Origin: CAKSQF01 sp051867925
GTDB lineage: Bacteria; Bacillota; Clostridia; Oscillospirales; CAG-272
Direction of reading: 5' to 3'
Length of the DNA: 24,248 bases
Assembly: GCA_051867925.1 (NCBI GenBank)
Contig: JBJDZI010000009.1
Coordinates: forward strand, 1-24,248
Under the pieces are notes generated by a model, which saw only the letters and a program-made list of their open reading frames with translations, was not told the origin of the DNA and searched no databases. Shown here piece after piece: positions 14,958 to 23,466 of the stretch (positions are counted from its first letter, which is position 1; every line of letters begins with the position of its first letter). The position numbers were made by a program, and so were the translations under genes.

Positions 14958-17900
14958 ATGGAACGCAAATGGACACCTGCCCAACGGGCGGCGATCGACG
15001 CCAAAGGGAAGGATATTCTGGTCAGCGCCGCCGCAGGCTCGGGTAAAACTGCCGTCCTGACCCAGCGGATCATCGAGCGGATCACCGATCCCGTCGATCC
15101 CCTCAGCATAGACGAACTGTTGGTGGTCACCTTTTCCGAAGCGGCGGCGGGCGAACTGCAAACCCGCATTCGCGGCGCAATTCTGGATCAACTGGCAAAG
15201 GAGAGCGGCAGTCGTCGGATGCGGCGACAGTTACTGCTGCTGGAGCGGGCGGAGATCTCCACCATCCACAGTTTTTGTCTGAAGCAGATCCGCAAACACG
15301 CAGTTCTGCTGGGGCTGCCCGTCTCCATGCGGGTCTGTGACGAGAGCGAGCGTAGCCGCCTTTCCACCCAGATCATGGATCGCCTGCTGGCGGATGCCTA
15401 TCAATCGGGCAATGCTGACTTTTTGGAACTGGTGTCACAGCTCTCCGTACTCTCGGACGATCGGATCACAGACGAACTTCTGAAGTTGTACGAGAAAACC
15501 ACCAGCCTGCCCGAGGGAGTTGGTTTCTTTGCCGATTCAGCCCGTCGGATGGAAGAGGCTGTCGGCAAGGGAATCATGAACGGCAGTTACGGATATTTAT
15601 TGAAGAGATATCTCAGTGAATACTTCTGTCATTTCGCGCCGCTATACGATAACGTGCAGACCGTTCTGGATAGGCTGATGGATAGCGTGCGGTTTGAGGA
15701 CGCCGTCGGCGATTCCAAAAAGAGCGATCGGCTGGACAAGCGACTGGAGAAAATGATAGAGATCGGCGCTTTCTACGCCGCAGAATGGGCTATGCTGGAA
15801 ACGGTCATCGCGGCTGAAGACGATTACGACCGTCTGTATGAAGCCATGTGGGACATTACCTTTGACCGCAAGCCTACGCTTTCCGGTGCACCGGAGTTTA
15901 CCGCCGCCACCGCCTTTCGGGATGATGCCAAAAAAGATTTTGAGACAATGCGCAAAATCTTCTTTCCCGCCGCCAGAATGGATGCGGTACAAGGGGACAT
16001 TGCCAAAACGGCGCGGCTCCTGCGGGCGCTTTCCGATCTGATGTGCGAATTTGACCGCCGTTTTGCGGAGGAAAAACAGCGGCTGGGACTGCTGGATTTC
16101 TCCGATCTGGAGCATTACACCCACCGTTTGCTGGTCAAAGATGGAGCACCTACCGAAACGTCGCGCGCCATCTCCCGCTCCTATCGGGAGATCTATATCG
16201 ACGAGTATCAGGATGTCAACCGCATCCAAGACGAGATATTCGCCGCCATTTCTGCCAACGATCGGTTTATGGTGGGCGATGTCAAGCAGAGCATTTACGG
16301 TTTCCGCGGTGCCGATCCGTCGATCTTTGCCGACTACCGAAGCCGTTTCGACGGAAAGGGCAGCGGGCAGACCATCTATCTGTCCCACAACTTCCGATGC
16401 GATCAGTCGGTGGTGGATTTTGTCAATCTGGTCTGCGAGAATGTATTTGCAGAAGGCGGAATGGTTCGCTACACCGAGGGCGACCGTCTGATCCGCGGCA
16501 AAGAGGATGACAATGATGCCAAAATTCCCGTGCAGGTGACGCTGATCGAAAAAGAGAGCCATCCCGCTGACGAGAAAAACGGCAAGTCGGCACAGGCACT
16601 CACAGGATTCCCTGCGGAAGCGGCGTACATCGCCGCAGAGGTGGAGCGACTATGGAAAGTGGAGGGCATCCCGCTGAAAAAAATGGCGGTGATCCTCCGT
16701 TCCGTAGACAAACGTCTGCCCGATCTGCAGGAAGCGCTGAACCGTAAAGGGATCCCGTTCATCCACAATCGGTCGATGCCCTTTTTCGAGGAGCCGGAGA
16801 TCCTGACTTTGCTCTCTCTTCTGTATACGATTGAAAATCCTACCCGCGACATCTATCTGGCGGGTGCGCTGACCGGACCCGTGTTCGGCTTTACCATGGA
16901 GGAACTGATCTCGCTCCGTCATCCCGAAGGGATGGCGGTAGAGGGAGAGAGCCTGTACGAAGCGGTCTGCGCCCGTCGGGGCGATCCCAAGGTGGACTAT
17001 TTCTTGGGCTGGCTGGAGGAGTATCGGCAGGCATCCTGCACGCTTTCCTCCGACGAGGTGATCCGCAAACTCTACGCAGAGACCGCCCTGCCCGCCATCG
17101 TGGGGGCAGATCCCCTGCGGGGAAAGGCGGCGGAGCAGAATCTGCGCAGTTTCTATCAACTGGCGCGGGGATACGAGAAAAACAGCTTCCGCGGTCTCCA
17201 CCGTTTCCTGCGCTATGTGGGCGATCTGGCTGAGAGCGGACAGGGCGTGGACCGAAAAGCCGAACTGGGAGACGACGATGCTCTGCAGATCATGACCATC
17301 CACCACTCCAAAGGGCTGGAGTTTGAGGTCTGCTTCTTGGCAGACGCAGGCAGTTCCTTTAATGTGCAAGATGCCTCCGCGGCTTTCCTGTTGGATCGGG
17401 ATCTGGGAATGACCCTGACCTTGCGGGATCCTGAGACGCTGGGCAAATATCAGACATTGCCGAGGCAGATCCTCTCCAAACAGATCGCACAGCGGGCGGT
17501 GGAGGAAGAAATGCGCAATCTCTATGTTGCGCTGACCCGTGCAGTCAATCGACTGTACATAACCTCGTGGCTGACCTATCCCAAATCGGTGCTGGAATGC
17601 GCGGCCAATCTGGCGGAGCGGTTTGACTATTACAATGTGATAAACTGCACGTCCTATATCCAATGGATCATGGGCGCGCTCTGCGTGAATCCCGAGAAAC
17701 GGGGCGCTTGCTGTCGGGTCACGCGGTTGATTTCCACCGCTGAAGGATTTCAGCCCCATCCCGATACGCCCACGGATGATTCTGCCACGGATGCTTTCGC
17801 AGCGGATGCTTTCGCAGCGAATACTTTCGCAGCGAATACTTTCGCTAAGGATGCCCCCACGACGGGCGATCCCACCGCGGATGCGCTTGCCGAAGAGGCA

Positions 17901-18746
17901 TCGACGGAGTCAGAGCCTGCACAGTCCGCTGTGGCAGAAGACGGCATCAACAAAGCAGACCCCACCGAAACCGCAGAGGAAACCGCAGAGCGGATCGGTC
18001 AGCGGTTTGATTTCGTCTATCCCCACGGCGTGCTCAGCGATTTGCCCGCCAAACTGACGGTGAGCCGCCTGTCTCCCGATGTGCTGGACACCGAGGAGGA
18101 CGCTTCCGCTTCCGCAGAAGGGGGCGTCAGTCTCAACCGAACGCCTTCCTTTCTGCAAGATAATCCCAACGCGCTGTCGGGCGCAGAGCGGGGAATCGCT
18201 ACCCACCTGTTCATGCAGTTCTGCGATTTTGAAAATGTGGAGAAAAACGGCGTGGAGGCAGAACTGCTTCGGCTATCCTCCAAGCAGTTTATCAGCCCCG
18301 TGATGGCGCAGTCCGTGCATATCCCCGCCCTGCGCACCTTCTTTGCTTCGCCTCTTTATCACGAAATGCAAAAAAGCAAAAAGATCCTGCGGGAGTTTCG
18401 CTTCAACGTGCAACTGCCTGCGGCGGAATTTACAGGCGACAATGATCGCAAAGCCGCGCTTACCGATGCCAAATTGCTGGTGCAGGGTGTCGTGGACTGT
18501 TGTTTCGTCCTGCCCGACGGCAGTCTGAAACTGCTGGATTATAAAACTGACCGCTTGGGCAAAACGCCTGCAGAGGGCTGCACTCTGCTATGGGAACGCT
18601 ATGCTAACCAGCTTTTCTATTACAAAAAAGCACTGGAGGAGATTCTGCGCCGTCCCGTCAGCGCGCTGTCGTTGTACAGTTTCCACTACGGATGCGAATT
18701 TCCGCTCCCCGAGGCACTGCGCGACAGGTTTGGGATTAACAAATAG
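14958..18746 (+). CDS. addA: ATP-dependent helicase/nuclease AddA subunit
   Basis: AddA is the 3'-5' SF1A helicase and second nuclease of the AddAB end-resection complex. The 1262-residue protein has motif I SAAAGSGKTAVL (Lys30), motif Ia VVTFSEAAAGEL, IDEYQDVN, VGDVKQSIYGFRGADP, LSHNFRCD, TIHHSKGLEFEVCF and NLYVALTRAVNRLY (near 855-870). The RecB-type nuclease domain near the C-terminus shows RGIATHLFMQFCDF and the active-site LLDYKTD. Between them, about residues 940-1013, is an Ala/Thr/Glu-rich low-complexity linker built of pentapeptide repeats (DAFAA, NTFAA) that is not part of the family core. All helicase and nuclease motifs are intact and the reading frame is kept, so the enzyme should be functional. 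No terminator is evident after the stop. Confidence 0.96.
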   Translation: MERKWTPAQRAAIDAKGKDILVSAAAGSGKTAVLTQRIIERITDPVDPLSIDELLVVTFSEAAAGELQTRIRGAILDQLAKESGSRRMRRQLLLLERAEISTIHSFCLKQIRKHAVLLGLPVSMRVCDESERSRLSTQIMDRLLADAYQSGNADFLELVSQLSVLSDDRITDELLKLYEKTTSLPEGVGFFADSARRMEEAVGKGIMNGSYGYLLKRYLSEYFCHFAPLYDNVQTVLDRLMDSVRFEDAVGDSKKSDRLDKRLEKMIEIGAFYAAEWAMLETVIAAEDDYDRLYEAMWDITFDRKPTLSGAPEFTAATAFRDDAKKDFETMRKIFFPAARMDAVQGDIAKTARLLRALSDLMCEFDRRFAEEKQRLGLLDFSDLEHYTHRLLVKDGAPTETSRAISRSYREIYIDEYQDVNRIQDEIFAAISANDRFMVGDVKQSIYGFRGADPSIFADYRSRFDGKGSGQTIYLSHNFRCDQSVVDFVNLVCENVFAEGGMVRYTEGDRLIRGKEDDNDAKIPVQVTLIEKESHPADEKNGKSAQALTGFPAEAAYIAAEVERLWKVEGIPLKKMAVILRSVDKRLPDLQEALNRKGIPFIHNRSMPFFEEPEILTLLSLLYTIENPTRDIYLAGALTGPVFGFTMEELISLRHPEGMAVEGESLYEAVCARRGDPKVDYFLGWLEEYRQASCTLSSDEVIRKLYAETALPAIVGADPLRGKAAEQNLRSFYQLARGYEKNSFRGLHRFLRYVGDLAESGQGVDRKAELGDDDALQIMTIHHSKGLEFEVCFLADAGSSFNVQDASAAFLLDRDLGMTLTLRDPETLGKYQTLPRQILSKQIAQRAVEEEMRNLYVALTRAVNRLYITSWLTYPKSVLECAANLAERFDYYNVINCTSYIQWIMGALCVNPEKRGACCRVTRLISTAEGFQPHPDTPTDDSATDAFAADAFAANTFAANTFAKDAPTTGDPTADALAEEASTESEPAQSAVAEDGINKADPTETAEETAERIGQRFDFVYPHGVLSDLPAKLTVSRLSPDVLDTEEDASASAEGGVSLNRTPSFLQDNPNALSGAERGIATHLFMQFCDFENVEKNGVEAELLRLSSKQFISPVMAQSVHIPALRTFFASPLYHEMQKSKKILREFRFNVQLPAAEFTGDNDRKAALTDAKLLVQGVVDCCFVLPDGSLKLLDYKTDRLGKTPAEGCTLLWERYANQLFYYKKALEEILRRPVSALSLYSFHYGCEFPLPEALRDRFGINK
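17790..17849 (+). repeat. Four 15-bp tandem repeats inside addA
   Basis: GATGCTTTCGCAGCG occurs twice exactly (17790-17804, 17805-17819), followed by AATACTTTCGCAGCG (17820-17834) and AATACTTTCGCTAAG (17835-17849). Each encodes a pentapeptide from residue 945 on, and degenerate units continue to about 17894. The unit length keeps the frame. Confidence 0.95.
17967..17990 (+). repeat. 12-bp perfect tandem duplication inside addA
   Basis: GAAACCGCAGAG is present twice head to tail and encodes ETAE-ETAE within the same linker as the 15-bp repeats. This points to recent slippage growth of the linker. Confidence 0.95.
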
Positions 18747-18814
18747 TTCACTGCATATTCACGGATAATCCACATCTTCATGTTACATTAACCTTAATAG
18801 AGATAATTCTGTCC

Positions 18815-18829
18815 CACGGCAGAGCCGTG
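18815..18829 (+). other. Short hairpin in the leader of the discoidin-like lipoprotein gene
   Basis: CACGGC (18815-18820), loop AGA, GCCGTG (18824-18829) form a six-pair stem ending six bases before the GGGAAAGGA ribosome site (18835-18843). TCCC just before the stem could also pair with GGGA of that site. A translational effect is possible but unproven. No promoter could be placed confidently in 18747-18849. Confidence 0.4.
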
Positions 18830-18849
18830 CGAATGGGAAAGGATAGATC

Positions 18850-20148
18850 ATGAACAAAACCAAACGATTGCTTCCTCTTATGCTGGCGGCGCTGGTGTTG
18901 GTCTCCTGCAAAGCCTCCTCCGAAACCACGACTACCAAAAAAAATTTCGGAGATTGGGACGACGATCCCGTAGAACTGACCGAACTGCGTACCCCCACCC
19001 CCACGCTTCCTGTGGGAGAGATCGGAAGCGGTAGCCCCGACACACCCGATACTCCCGGCGGAGAGCAGGGCAATCAACAAAACGAAATGGGCTCGGGTGC
19101 CGAACTGGAAGGCTACCATCAACTGCTTTCCTATATTGACCAATCCTCCATCAGCGGTCCCGACGGCTGGGGAAGCCACCGGGCTGACGATATCCTGGAC
19201 GGTCTGTTTGAGAACACCGACAACGGCAGTAACAAATACGGTTTCAATGCTTCCCAAGTGGATGTGACCTGGAAAATGATTTGCCCGGTGAAGATCTCGG
19301 CGTACGCCATCTATACCGCTCACGATACCGATCAATATCCCGAACGAAGCCCCAGAAGCTGGACGCTGTACGGCTCTACAGACGGGGAGAACTGGCAGGA
19401 GATCCATGTTGTGGATGATGCAGAACTGCCGGCAACAAACTACACGCCCACCCTTTTCGAATTTGAAAATGAAACTTCCTACCGCTATTATCGTTGGTCA
19501 CTGAGAGCAACCGGTACCAGCGATGCTTTCCAGTTGTCCGAACTACTCTTGTACAGCAAGGACGAACCGCCCAAGGTGCAAGCGGGCGACCGAACGGTTC
19601 CCGACGGACTGCCTGCCATGGGTGCGGCGGCATCGGGCGTGGATGCTTCTCCCTTGATTGATACAGAAGCGCAGGCATGGATAGACGATCACACTGTGCT
19701 GACCGATTTGGTCAGTTTCGATAGCATCGCCGCATCCGTCAAGGGGTACGCTGATCTCGAGAATGTAGATCGCCTCTTTGACGGTGTGTATACCGCCGAG
19801 GATTTTGAGACTGCGGGCTACGGAAAGTATTGCGGACCCGTCACGCAGGGCTATGTGTACTGGGAGATGACCGAGGCGGTAAATCCTGTGGGATACGTTC
19901 TGGTTACCGGTAACGATACCGCCAAATACCCGGATCGCAATCCCATTTCGTGGGTACTGTACGGTGCTACGGTAGACAGCCAGTGGGTAGCGTTGGATAC
20001 CGTCCAAAACGGCAATCTCCAGCCTGCGGATTTTTCCGCTCATGTGTATACCGTGGATTGTGCCGAGTCGTATACGCGCTTTTGCCTTGCCATTGAGGTA
20101 ACGGGCGGTGGAGCGATGCAACTTTGCGAGTTGATCCTATGTGAATAA
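18850..20148 (+). CDS. Lipoprotein with two discoidin (F5/8 type C)-like domains
   Basis: This 432-residue protein is probably anchored on the outer face of the membrane. Its signal peptide ends in lipobox LVSC with Cys20. A Thr-, Asp- and Pro-rich linker (about 21-85) leads to two related domains at about 95-236 and 286-431. The match between them is clear: YAIYTAHDTDQYPERSPRSW followed by TLYGS in the first, YVLVTGNDTAKYPDRNPISW followed by VLYGA in the second. Each is followed by a beta-rich half closing with FQLSELLLY or MQLCELILC. The WxLYGSxDGxxW pattern is that of F5/8 type C carbohydrate-binding domains. No catalytic domain is present, so binding of host or cell-wall glycans is inferred. 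The ribosome site AAAGGA lies six bases before the ATG. Confidence 0.85.
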   Translation: MNKTKRLLPLMLAALVLVSCKASSETTTTKKNFGDWDDDPVELTELRTPTPTLPVGEIGSGSPDTPDTPGGEQGNQQNEMGSGAELEGYHQLLSYIDQSSISGPDGWGSHRADDILDGLFENTDNGSNKYGFNASQVDVTWKMICPVKISAYAIYTAHDTDQYPERSPRSWTLYGSTDGENWQEIHVVDDAELPATNYTPTLFEFENETSYRYYRWSLRATGTSDAFQLSELLLYSKDEPPKVQAGDRTVPDGLPAMGAAASGVDASPLIDTEAQAWIDDHTVLTDLVSFDSIAASVKGYADLENVDRLFDGVYTAEDFETAGYGKYCGPVTQGYVYWEMTEAVNPVGYVLVTGNDTAKYPDRNPISWVLYGATVDSQWVALDTVQNGNLQPADFSAHVYTVDCAESYTRFCLAIEVTGGGAMQLCELILCE

Positions 20149-20150
20149 GA

Positions 20151-20194
20151 AAAAAGGCTGTCGCCGTGAGATAATCACTGGCGACAGCCTTTTT
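20151..20194. terminator. Bidirectional intrinsic terminator between convergent genes
   Basis: AAAAAGGCTGTCGCC (20151-20165) pairs with GGCGACAGCCTTTTT (20180-20194) over 15 bp, with a small inner helix in the 14-nt loop. T-rich sequence follows on both strands, so it can end the plus-strand lipoprotein transcript and the minus-strand surface-protein transcript. Confidence 0.93.
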
Positions 20195-20259
20195 GCGTGG
20201 TGATTGGAAATGCCGTGGCTTGGGGCAGACAGATCATCAAGCTTTGCCGCCCATTCTAA

Positions 20260-20345
20260 AGTTTTTTGAGTTCCAAGAACCTTTTTACAAAAAGGTTCTT
20301 GGCGGGGTGGGAGCAGGGCTACGCCCTGCTCCGGGGCAGAGCCCC
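20260..20345. repeat. Cluster of three adjacent hairpins, candidate dispersed intergenic element
   Basis: The hairpins are CCAAGAACCTTTTT-AC-AAAAAGGTTCTTGG (20273-20302), GAGCAGGGC-TAC-GCCCTGCTC (20311-20331 with the loop bases shared) and GGGGC-AGA-GCCCC (20333-20345). They follow an AAAGTTTTTTGAG lead-in. Read on the minus strand the block starts 12 bp after the stop of the surface-protein gene. From memory, similar blocks recur between genes in Oscillospiraceae genomes; only one copy is seen here. Confidence 0.55.
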
Positions 20346-20357
20346 AATTAAAATCAA

Positions 20358-23345
20358 TCAAAACCGCTTTGCCTCCGGCGGCTCTGCGGAGGAGCGGTAG
20401 CGGTAGATGAAATAGACCAGACAGCAAACGCACATCAGACCGGACAGGATCAAGAGGATGATCTCCAGTGTAGGGGTAGATGTATCTTCTGGTTCGGTGA
20501 AGATCTCGCTGAAATAAACCGTCAGCGTGGTATCATGCCCGGGCATGGAGCCTTCCAGCAATATGGAATCGGGTGAATAACCGCTCAGCACGGGTGTGGT
20601 GACCTGATAGGATTCGCCAAATTGGTAATCTCCTTCATAAGAGGGAAGGGCTTCGGTTCCGTCCGGATAGAGATAGCGGATGGATAGATGATATGTACCG
20701 ATCCGATAAGTCACGGTAATGCGAGCATTGCCTCCGCAGATGCCCGACAGAACTGCATCGTCCGCAACATAGCCTTCAATAGAAAGCGGTGCGATCTCGT
20801 AGTAGTCACCCGGATAAACGCTCAGTTCCGCGCCCTTGCCCGCGCTGCTGCCGTCCTCGTAACTGTGGACGATCTGCAATGTGGCAGGGTGTGTGAAGGC
20901 ACCGACCGCCGAATAGGGTTCGTTTTCTCCGCCCACCATCAGCGTACTCAGCGTGCCGGTGCATCGCAGTTCATTCAGCGCGGTGCAATCCTTGAACGCA
21001 CGCGCGCCGATAGAGATCAGCCCGGCAGAGAGGGTCACGCGCTCCAGTCGTGTACATCCGGCAAAAGCCGCTTCGCCGATGGCGGTGACACTGTTTGGCA
21101 TCGTCACTCGGATCACGTCGCTCTGCCAAAATGCCTCGTCCGAGATGGTGGTGACTGCCACGCCTCCCAGTTTGTCGGGGATGACGACTATGTCGCTACG
21201 TCCCAAATAAGCGTTCAACATTGCGCCGTCACGGGTGACGGTGTATTGATATTCCTCCCAAACAAAGGGAACGGATTGGAGAGACGGATATTCATCCGCG
21301 GCGGTGGTGGCTTGCCAGATCGAGAAATCCAGACCGCCCAACCGTTCGGGATTACGCAGTTCCTGATCGGAAAGCGCTTCGGTAGACAGACAGGATTCGG
21401 TTCCTTCGCCGCCGTAGGGGTACATGGCGCGGGAGGAAGTGTTTTGGCTGTAATAGCAGTCCACCACTTGTACCGATGCCCCTGCGCTTTTGGCGTGCGC
21501 AATGGCGACGATGCCGCCGCTCAATTTGCATCCGGTGTAAATGCCACCGCAGAACAGAGAAGAAATGATGCGGCATTGACCGTTTTCGGCGATCATCTCG
21601 CCTGCAATGCCGCCTGCGGCGGATTTGGCAGAGATGGTGGCGGCGCCCAGACAGTTCCGAATCTCGGTGATGGCACCCTCGTCGGTTGCCACGATGGCGC
21701 CCGCGATGCTTCCGCCCGCACCGTCCGCTGACAGATCGGCTTTGACGGTGCCTCCGGCAGAGCAACGCTCCAGCAATGTGCTTCCTTGGGAGGCAGAAAG
21801 ATACCCGACGATGCCGCCGCCGTAGGTCTTGCCTACGGTGACGGTGGTGTGAACCGAACACTCGAACAAATGCAGGGAAGCGGCGGATTCGCCCTGACCC
21901 AGAATACCGCCTGCAGAGCCATCCGAAGCGGTGACGGTACCGTAGTTTTCGCAAGTGCCGATGGAAAGCGCTCCCGCATTCACCGTTCCGAAGCCGACGA
22001 TACCGCCGATTTGGGATTTACCGCGGATGTCGGCGGAATTCTTATTGCCCGATAAACTGATACTGCTTTCGGTACCGGTCAGTTTGCACTGACCGATGAT
22101 CCCGCCTACCGCCTGTCTGCCGATCAGCTCGCCAACATTGCGGCAGGAAAGCAGTTCCAAAGTCGTGTATTCACCCTCGGTCTGGGCGCCGCCGACGATA
22201 CCGCCGATGGCGGAGTGACCCAGCAGTGTGCCGCCGTTTTGGCAGTTGCTGACTGTAATGATGCCGTCTACGGGGTCTATGAGTCCCACGATGCCGCCTG
22301 CGAACTCGTTGGCGGTGATGGCACCTGTGTTTTGGCAGGTGGTGATCTGATCGCTGTTGCCGCGCAGTTTTCCTGCGATGCCGCCGACTGTCGACTCGCC
22401 ACTGATCTGCCCGTAGTTTTTGCAGGAGGAGAGTTGCAGGATACCGTCTGCATCGCCCGACCCGCCCAAAATGCCGCCGACCGCGGCAGATCCGTTGATA
22501 TCTCCGTTAAAACTGCAAGCGGAGACGATCAGTTTCGCGCCGGTTTCGGATCGCGCGTAGCCAACCAGACCGCCGCAAAGTTCATTGCCGATAACAGAGC
22601 CTTTGACCTTGCAATTGTCAATAGTCAGGTTGCCTGCAGCGCGGAGCGAACCCACCAGTCCGCCTACCCGATCGCCGCCGCGAACGTAGAGTTCGGTGAG
22701 GTTCAGATTTTTCAGAGCGGCGTTTTCGCAAGCGCCGAAGAGACCGATATAGTCGGCTCCGTCTGCGGTGTACAAACCGCTGATCGTGTGACCGTCGCCG
22801 TCAAAAATGCCGCTGAAAGCGGTGAGACGGTAGTAGATGACACCGCTTTGATAGCCTTCGGCGGGCTGATAGCCCTCTTCCGTGCGCACCATCAGATCGC
22901 CCGACTCCGCAAAAATGCGGTCAAAATCCTCCTCTGAGCCTATGTGGACGGTGGCGTAGCCGCCGATGGGGATCCAGCGGCGGGCAGGGGCACGCTCACT
23001 CCATGCGGCATAGTCTGTGGTGTCGTTGAGCAGAATGTCGTCTGAGAGCAGGAAATATTTTCCCGCAAACGTCTCGCCTGCCCGCACCTGCTGTGCCAGT
23101 AGTGCCAGCTCTTCTCCCGAGGAGATCAGGTAAGGTGTTTCTTTCGTGCCGCTGCCCGAGTAGCTGTCGGCGGCTCCGCCGTTCCAGACGGGCATACTGT
23201 CGCTGTCCATTCTGCTGTCCTCCACGATCTCTGAAGTCGGATCAGCGTAGATGGGAGCGGTCAGCACGGGTGCGAGCAGTGCCGCCGAAAGGAATGCTGC
23301 CGCAATGCGGCGAAGCGACTGATGGGATTGATAAGATCGGCTCAT
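20358..23345 (-). CDS. Large secreted GLUG-repeat / BspA-type leucine-rich-repeat surface protein
   Basis: This 995-residue protein has a signal peptide (basic start, hydrophobic 14-30, cleavage after IYA, about 34). An N-terminal module with GSGTKETPYLISSGEELALLA is typical of GLUG proteins. It is followed, at about 198-620, by some thirteen repeats of 30-36 residues centred on VGGIVG-type turns (GGLVG, GGILG, GGIAG) with CxNxG-like spacers, a predicted right-handed beta-helix. Next come BspA-type LRR_5 repeats (about 730-800, TISDEAF, AIGEAAFAGCTRLERV, SIGARAFKDC). After them are two MucBP/InlB-B-like beta domains (about 815-940) and a C-terminal membrane segment (960-982) with a basic tail. 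No LPXTG motif is present. GGAGGG precedes the ATG closely. Adhesion to host or microbial surfaces is inferred. Confidence 0.88.
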   Translation of the reverse strand: MSRSYQSHQSLRRIAAAFLSAALLAPVLTAPIYADPTSEIVEDSRMDSDSMPVWNGGAADSYSGSGTKETPYLISSGEELALLAQQVRAGETFAGKYFLLSDDILLNDTTDYAAWSERAPARRWIPIGGYATVHIGSEEDFDRIFAESGDLMVRTEEGYQPAEGYQSGVIYYRLTAFSGIFDGDGHTISGLYTADGADYIGLFGACENAALKNLNLTELYVRGGDRVGGLVGSLRAAGNLTIDNCKVKGSVIGNELCGGLVGYARSETGAKLIVSACSFNGDINGSAAVGGILGGSGDADGILQLSSCKNYGQISGESTVGGIAGKLRGNSDQITTCQNTGAITANEFAGGIVGLIDPVDGIITVSNCQNGGTLLGHSAIGGIVGGAQTEGEYTTLELLSCRNVGELIGRQAVGGIIGQCKLTGTESSISLSGNKNSADIRGKSQIGGIVGFGTVNAGALSIGTCENYGTVTASDGSAGGILGQGESAASLHLFECSVHTTVTVGKTYGGGIVGYLSASQGSTLLERCSAGGTVKADLSADGAGGSIAGAIVATDEGAITEIRNCLGAATISAKSAAGGIAGEMIAENGQCRIISSLFCGGIYTGCKLSGGIVAIAHAKSAGASVQVVDCYYSQNTSSRAMYPYGGEGTESCLSTEALSDQELRNPERLGGLDFSIWQATTAADEYPSLQSVPFVWEEYQYTVTRDGAMLNAYLGRSDIVVIPDKLGGVAVTTISDEAFWQSDVIRVTMPNSVTAIGEAAFAGCTRLERVTLSAGLISIGARAFKDCTALNELRCTGTLSTLMVGGENEPYSAVGAFTHPATLQIVHSYEDGSSAGKGAELSVYPGDYYEIAPLSIEGYVADDAVLSGICGGNARITVTYRIGTYHLSIRYLYPDGTEALPSYEGDYQFGESYQVTTPVLSGYSPDSILLEGSMPGHDTTLTVYFSEIFTEPEDTSTPTLEIILLILSGLMCVCCLVYFIYRYRSSAEPPEAKRF

Positions 23346-23373
23346 AAACCCTCCGAAATAAATTGGAAGCCGT

Positions 23374-23427
23374 AATAAAAACGCAAAGACACTGTTGCGT
23401 GCAATGTTGCGTGCAACAGTGTCTTTG
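23374..23427 (-). terminator. Terminator of the rplU-prp-rpmA operon
   Basis: CAAAGACACTGTTGC (23384-23398) and GCAACAGTGTCTTTG (23413-23427) form a 15-bp perfect stem. The 14-nt loop is itself nearly palindromic. On the minus strand it is followed by CGTTTTTATT, a U-rich tail. It lies 40 bp after the rpmA stop and ends the ribosomal operon before the surface-protein gene. Confidence 0.9.
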
Positions 23428-23466
23428 ACATGATCTTGTAGCAGTAAATCGGATGAGTAGCAGGAC

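Noticed and set aside
20370..20500. Sorting signal at the C-terminus of the GLUG protein for the class B sortase
   Set aside because: Only TSTPTLE precedes the membrane segment; no LPXTG, NPQTN or SPXTG-like motif with the required Gly is present.
20688..21731. 347-residue plus-strand open frame inside the GLUG protein gene
   Set aside because: It is a shadow of the repeats in the GC-rich minus-strand gene, without a promoter, ribosome site or family motif.
23303..23345. Possible broken or shifted start for the surface-protein gene
   Set aside because: GGAGGG directly precedes the ATG at 23345 and a normal signal peptide follows.
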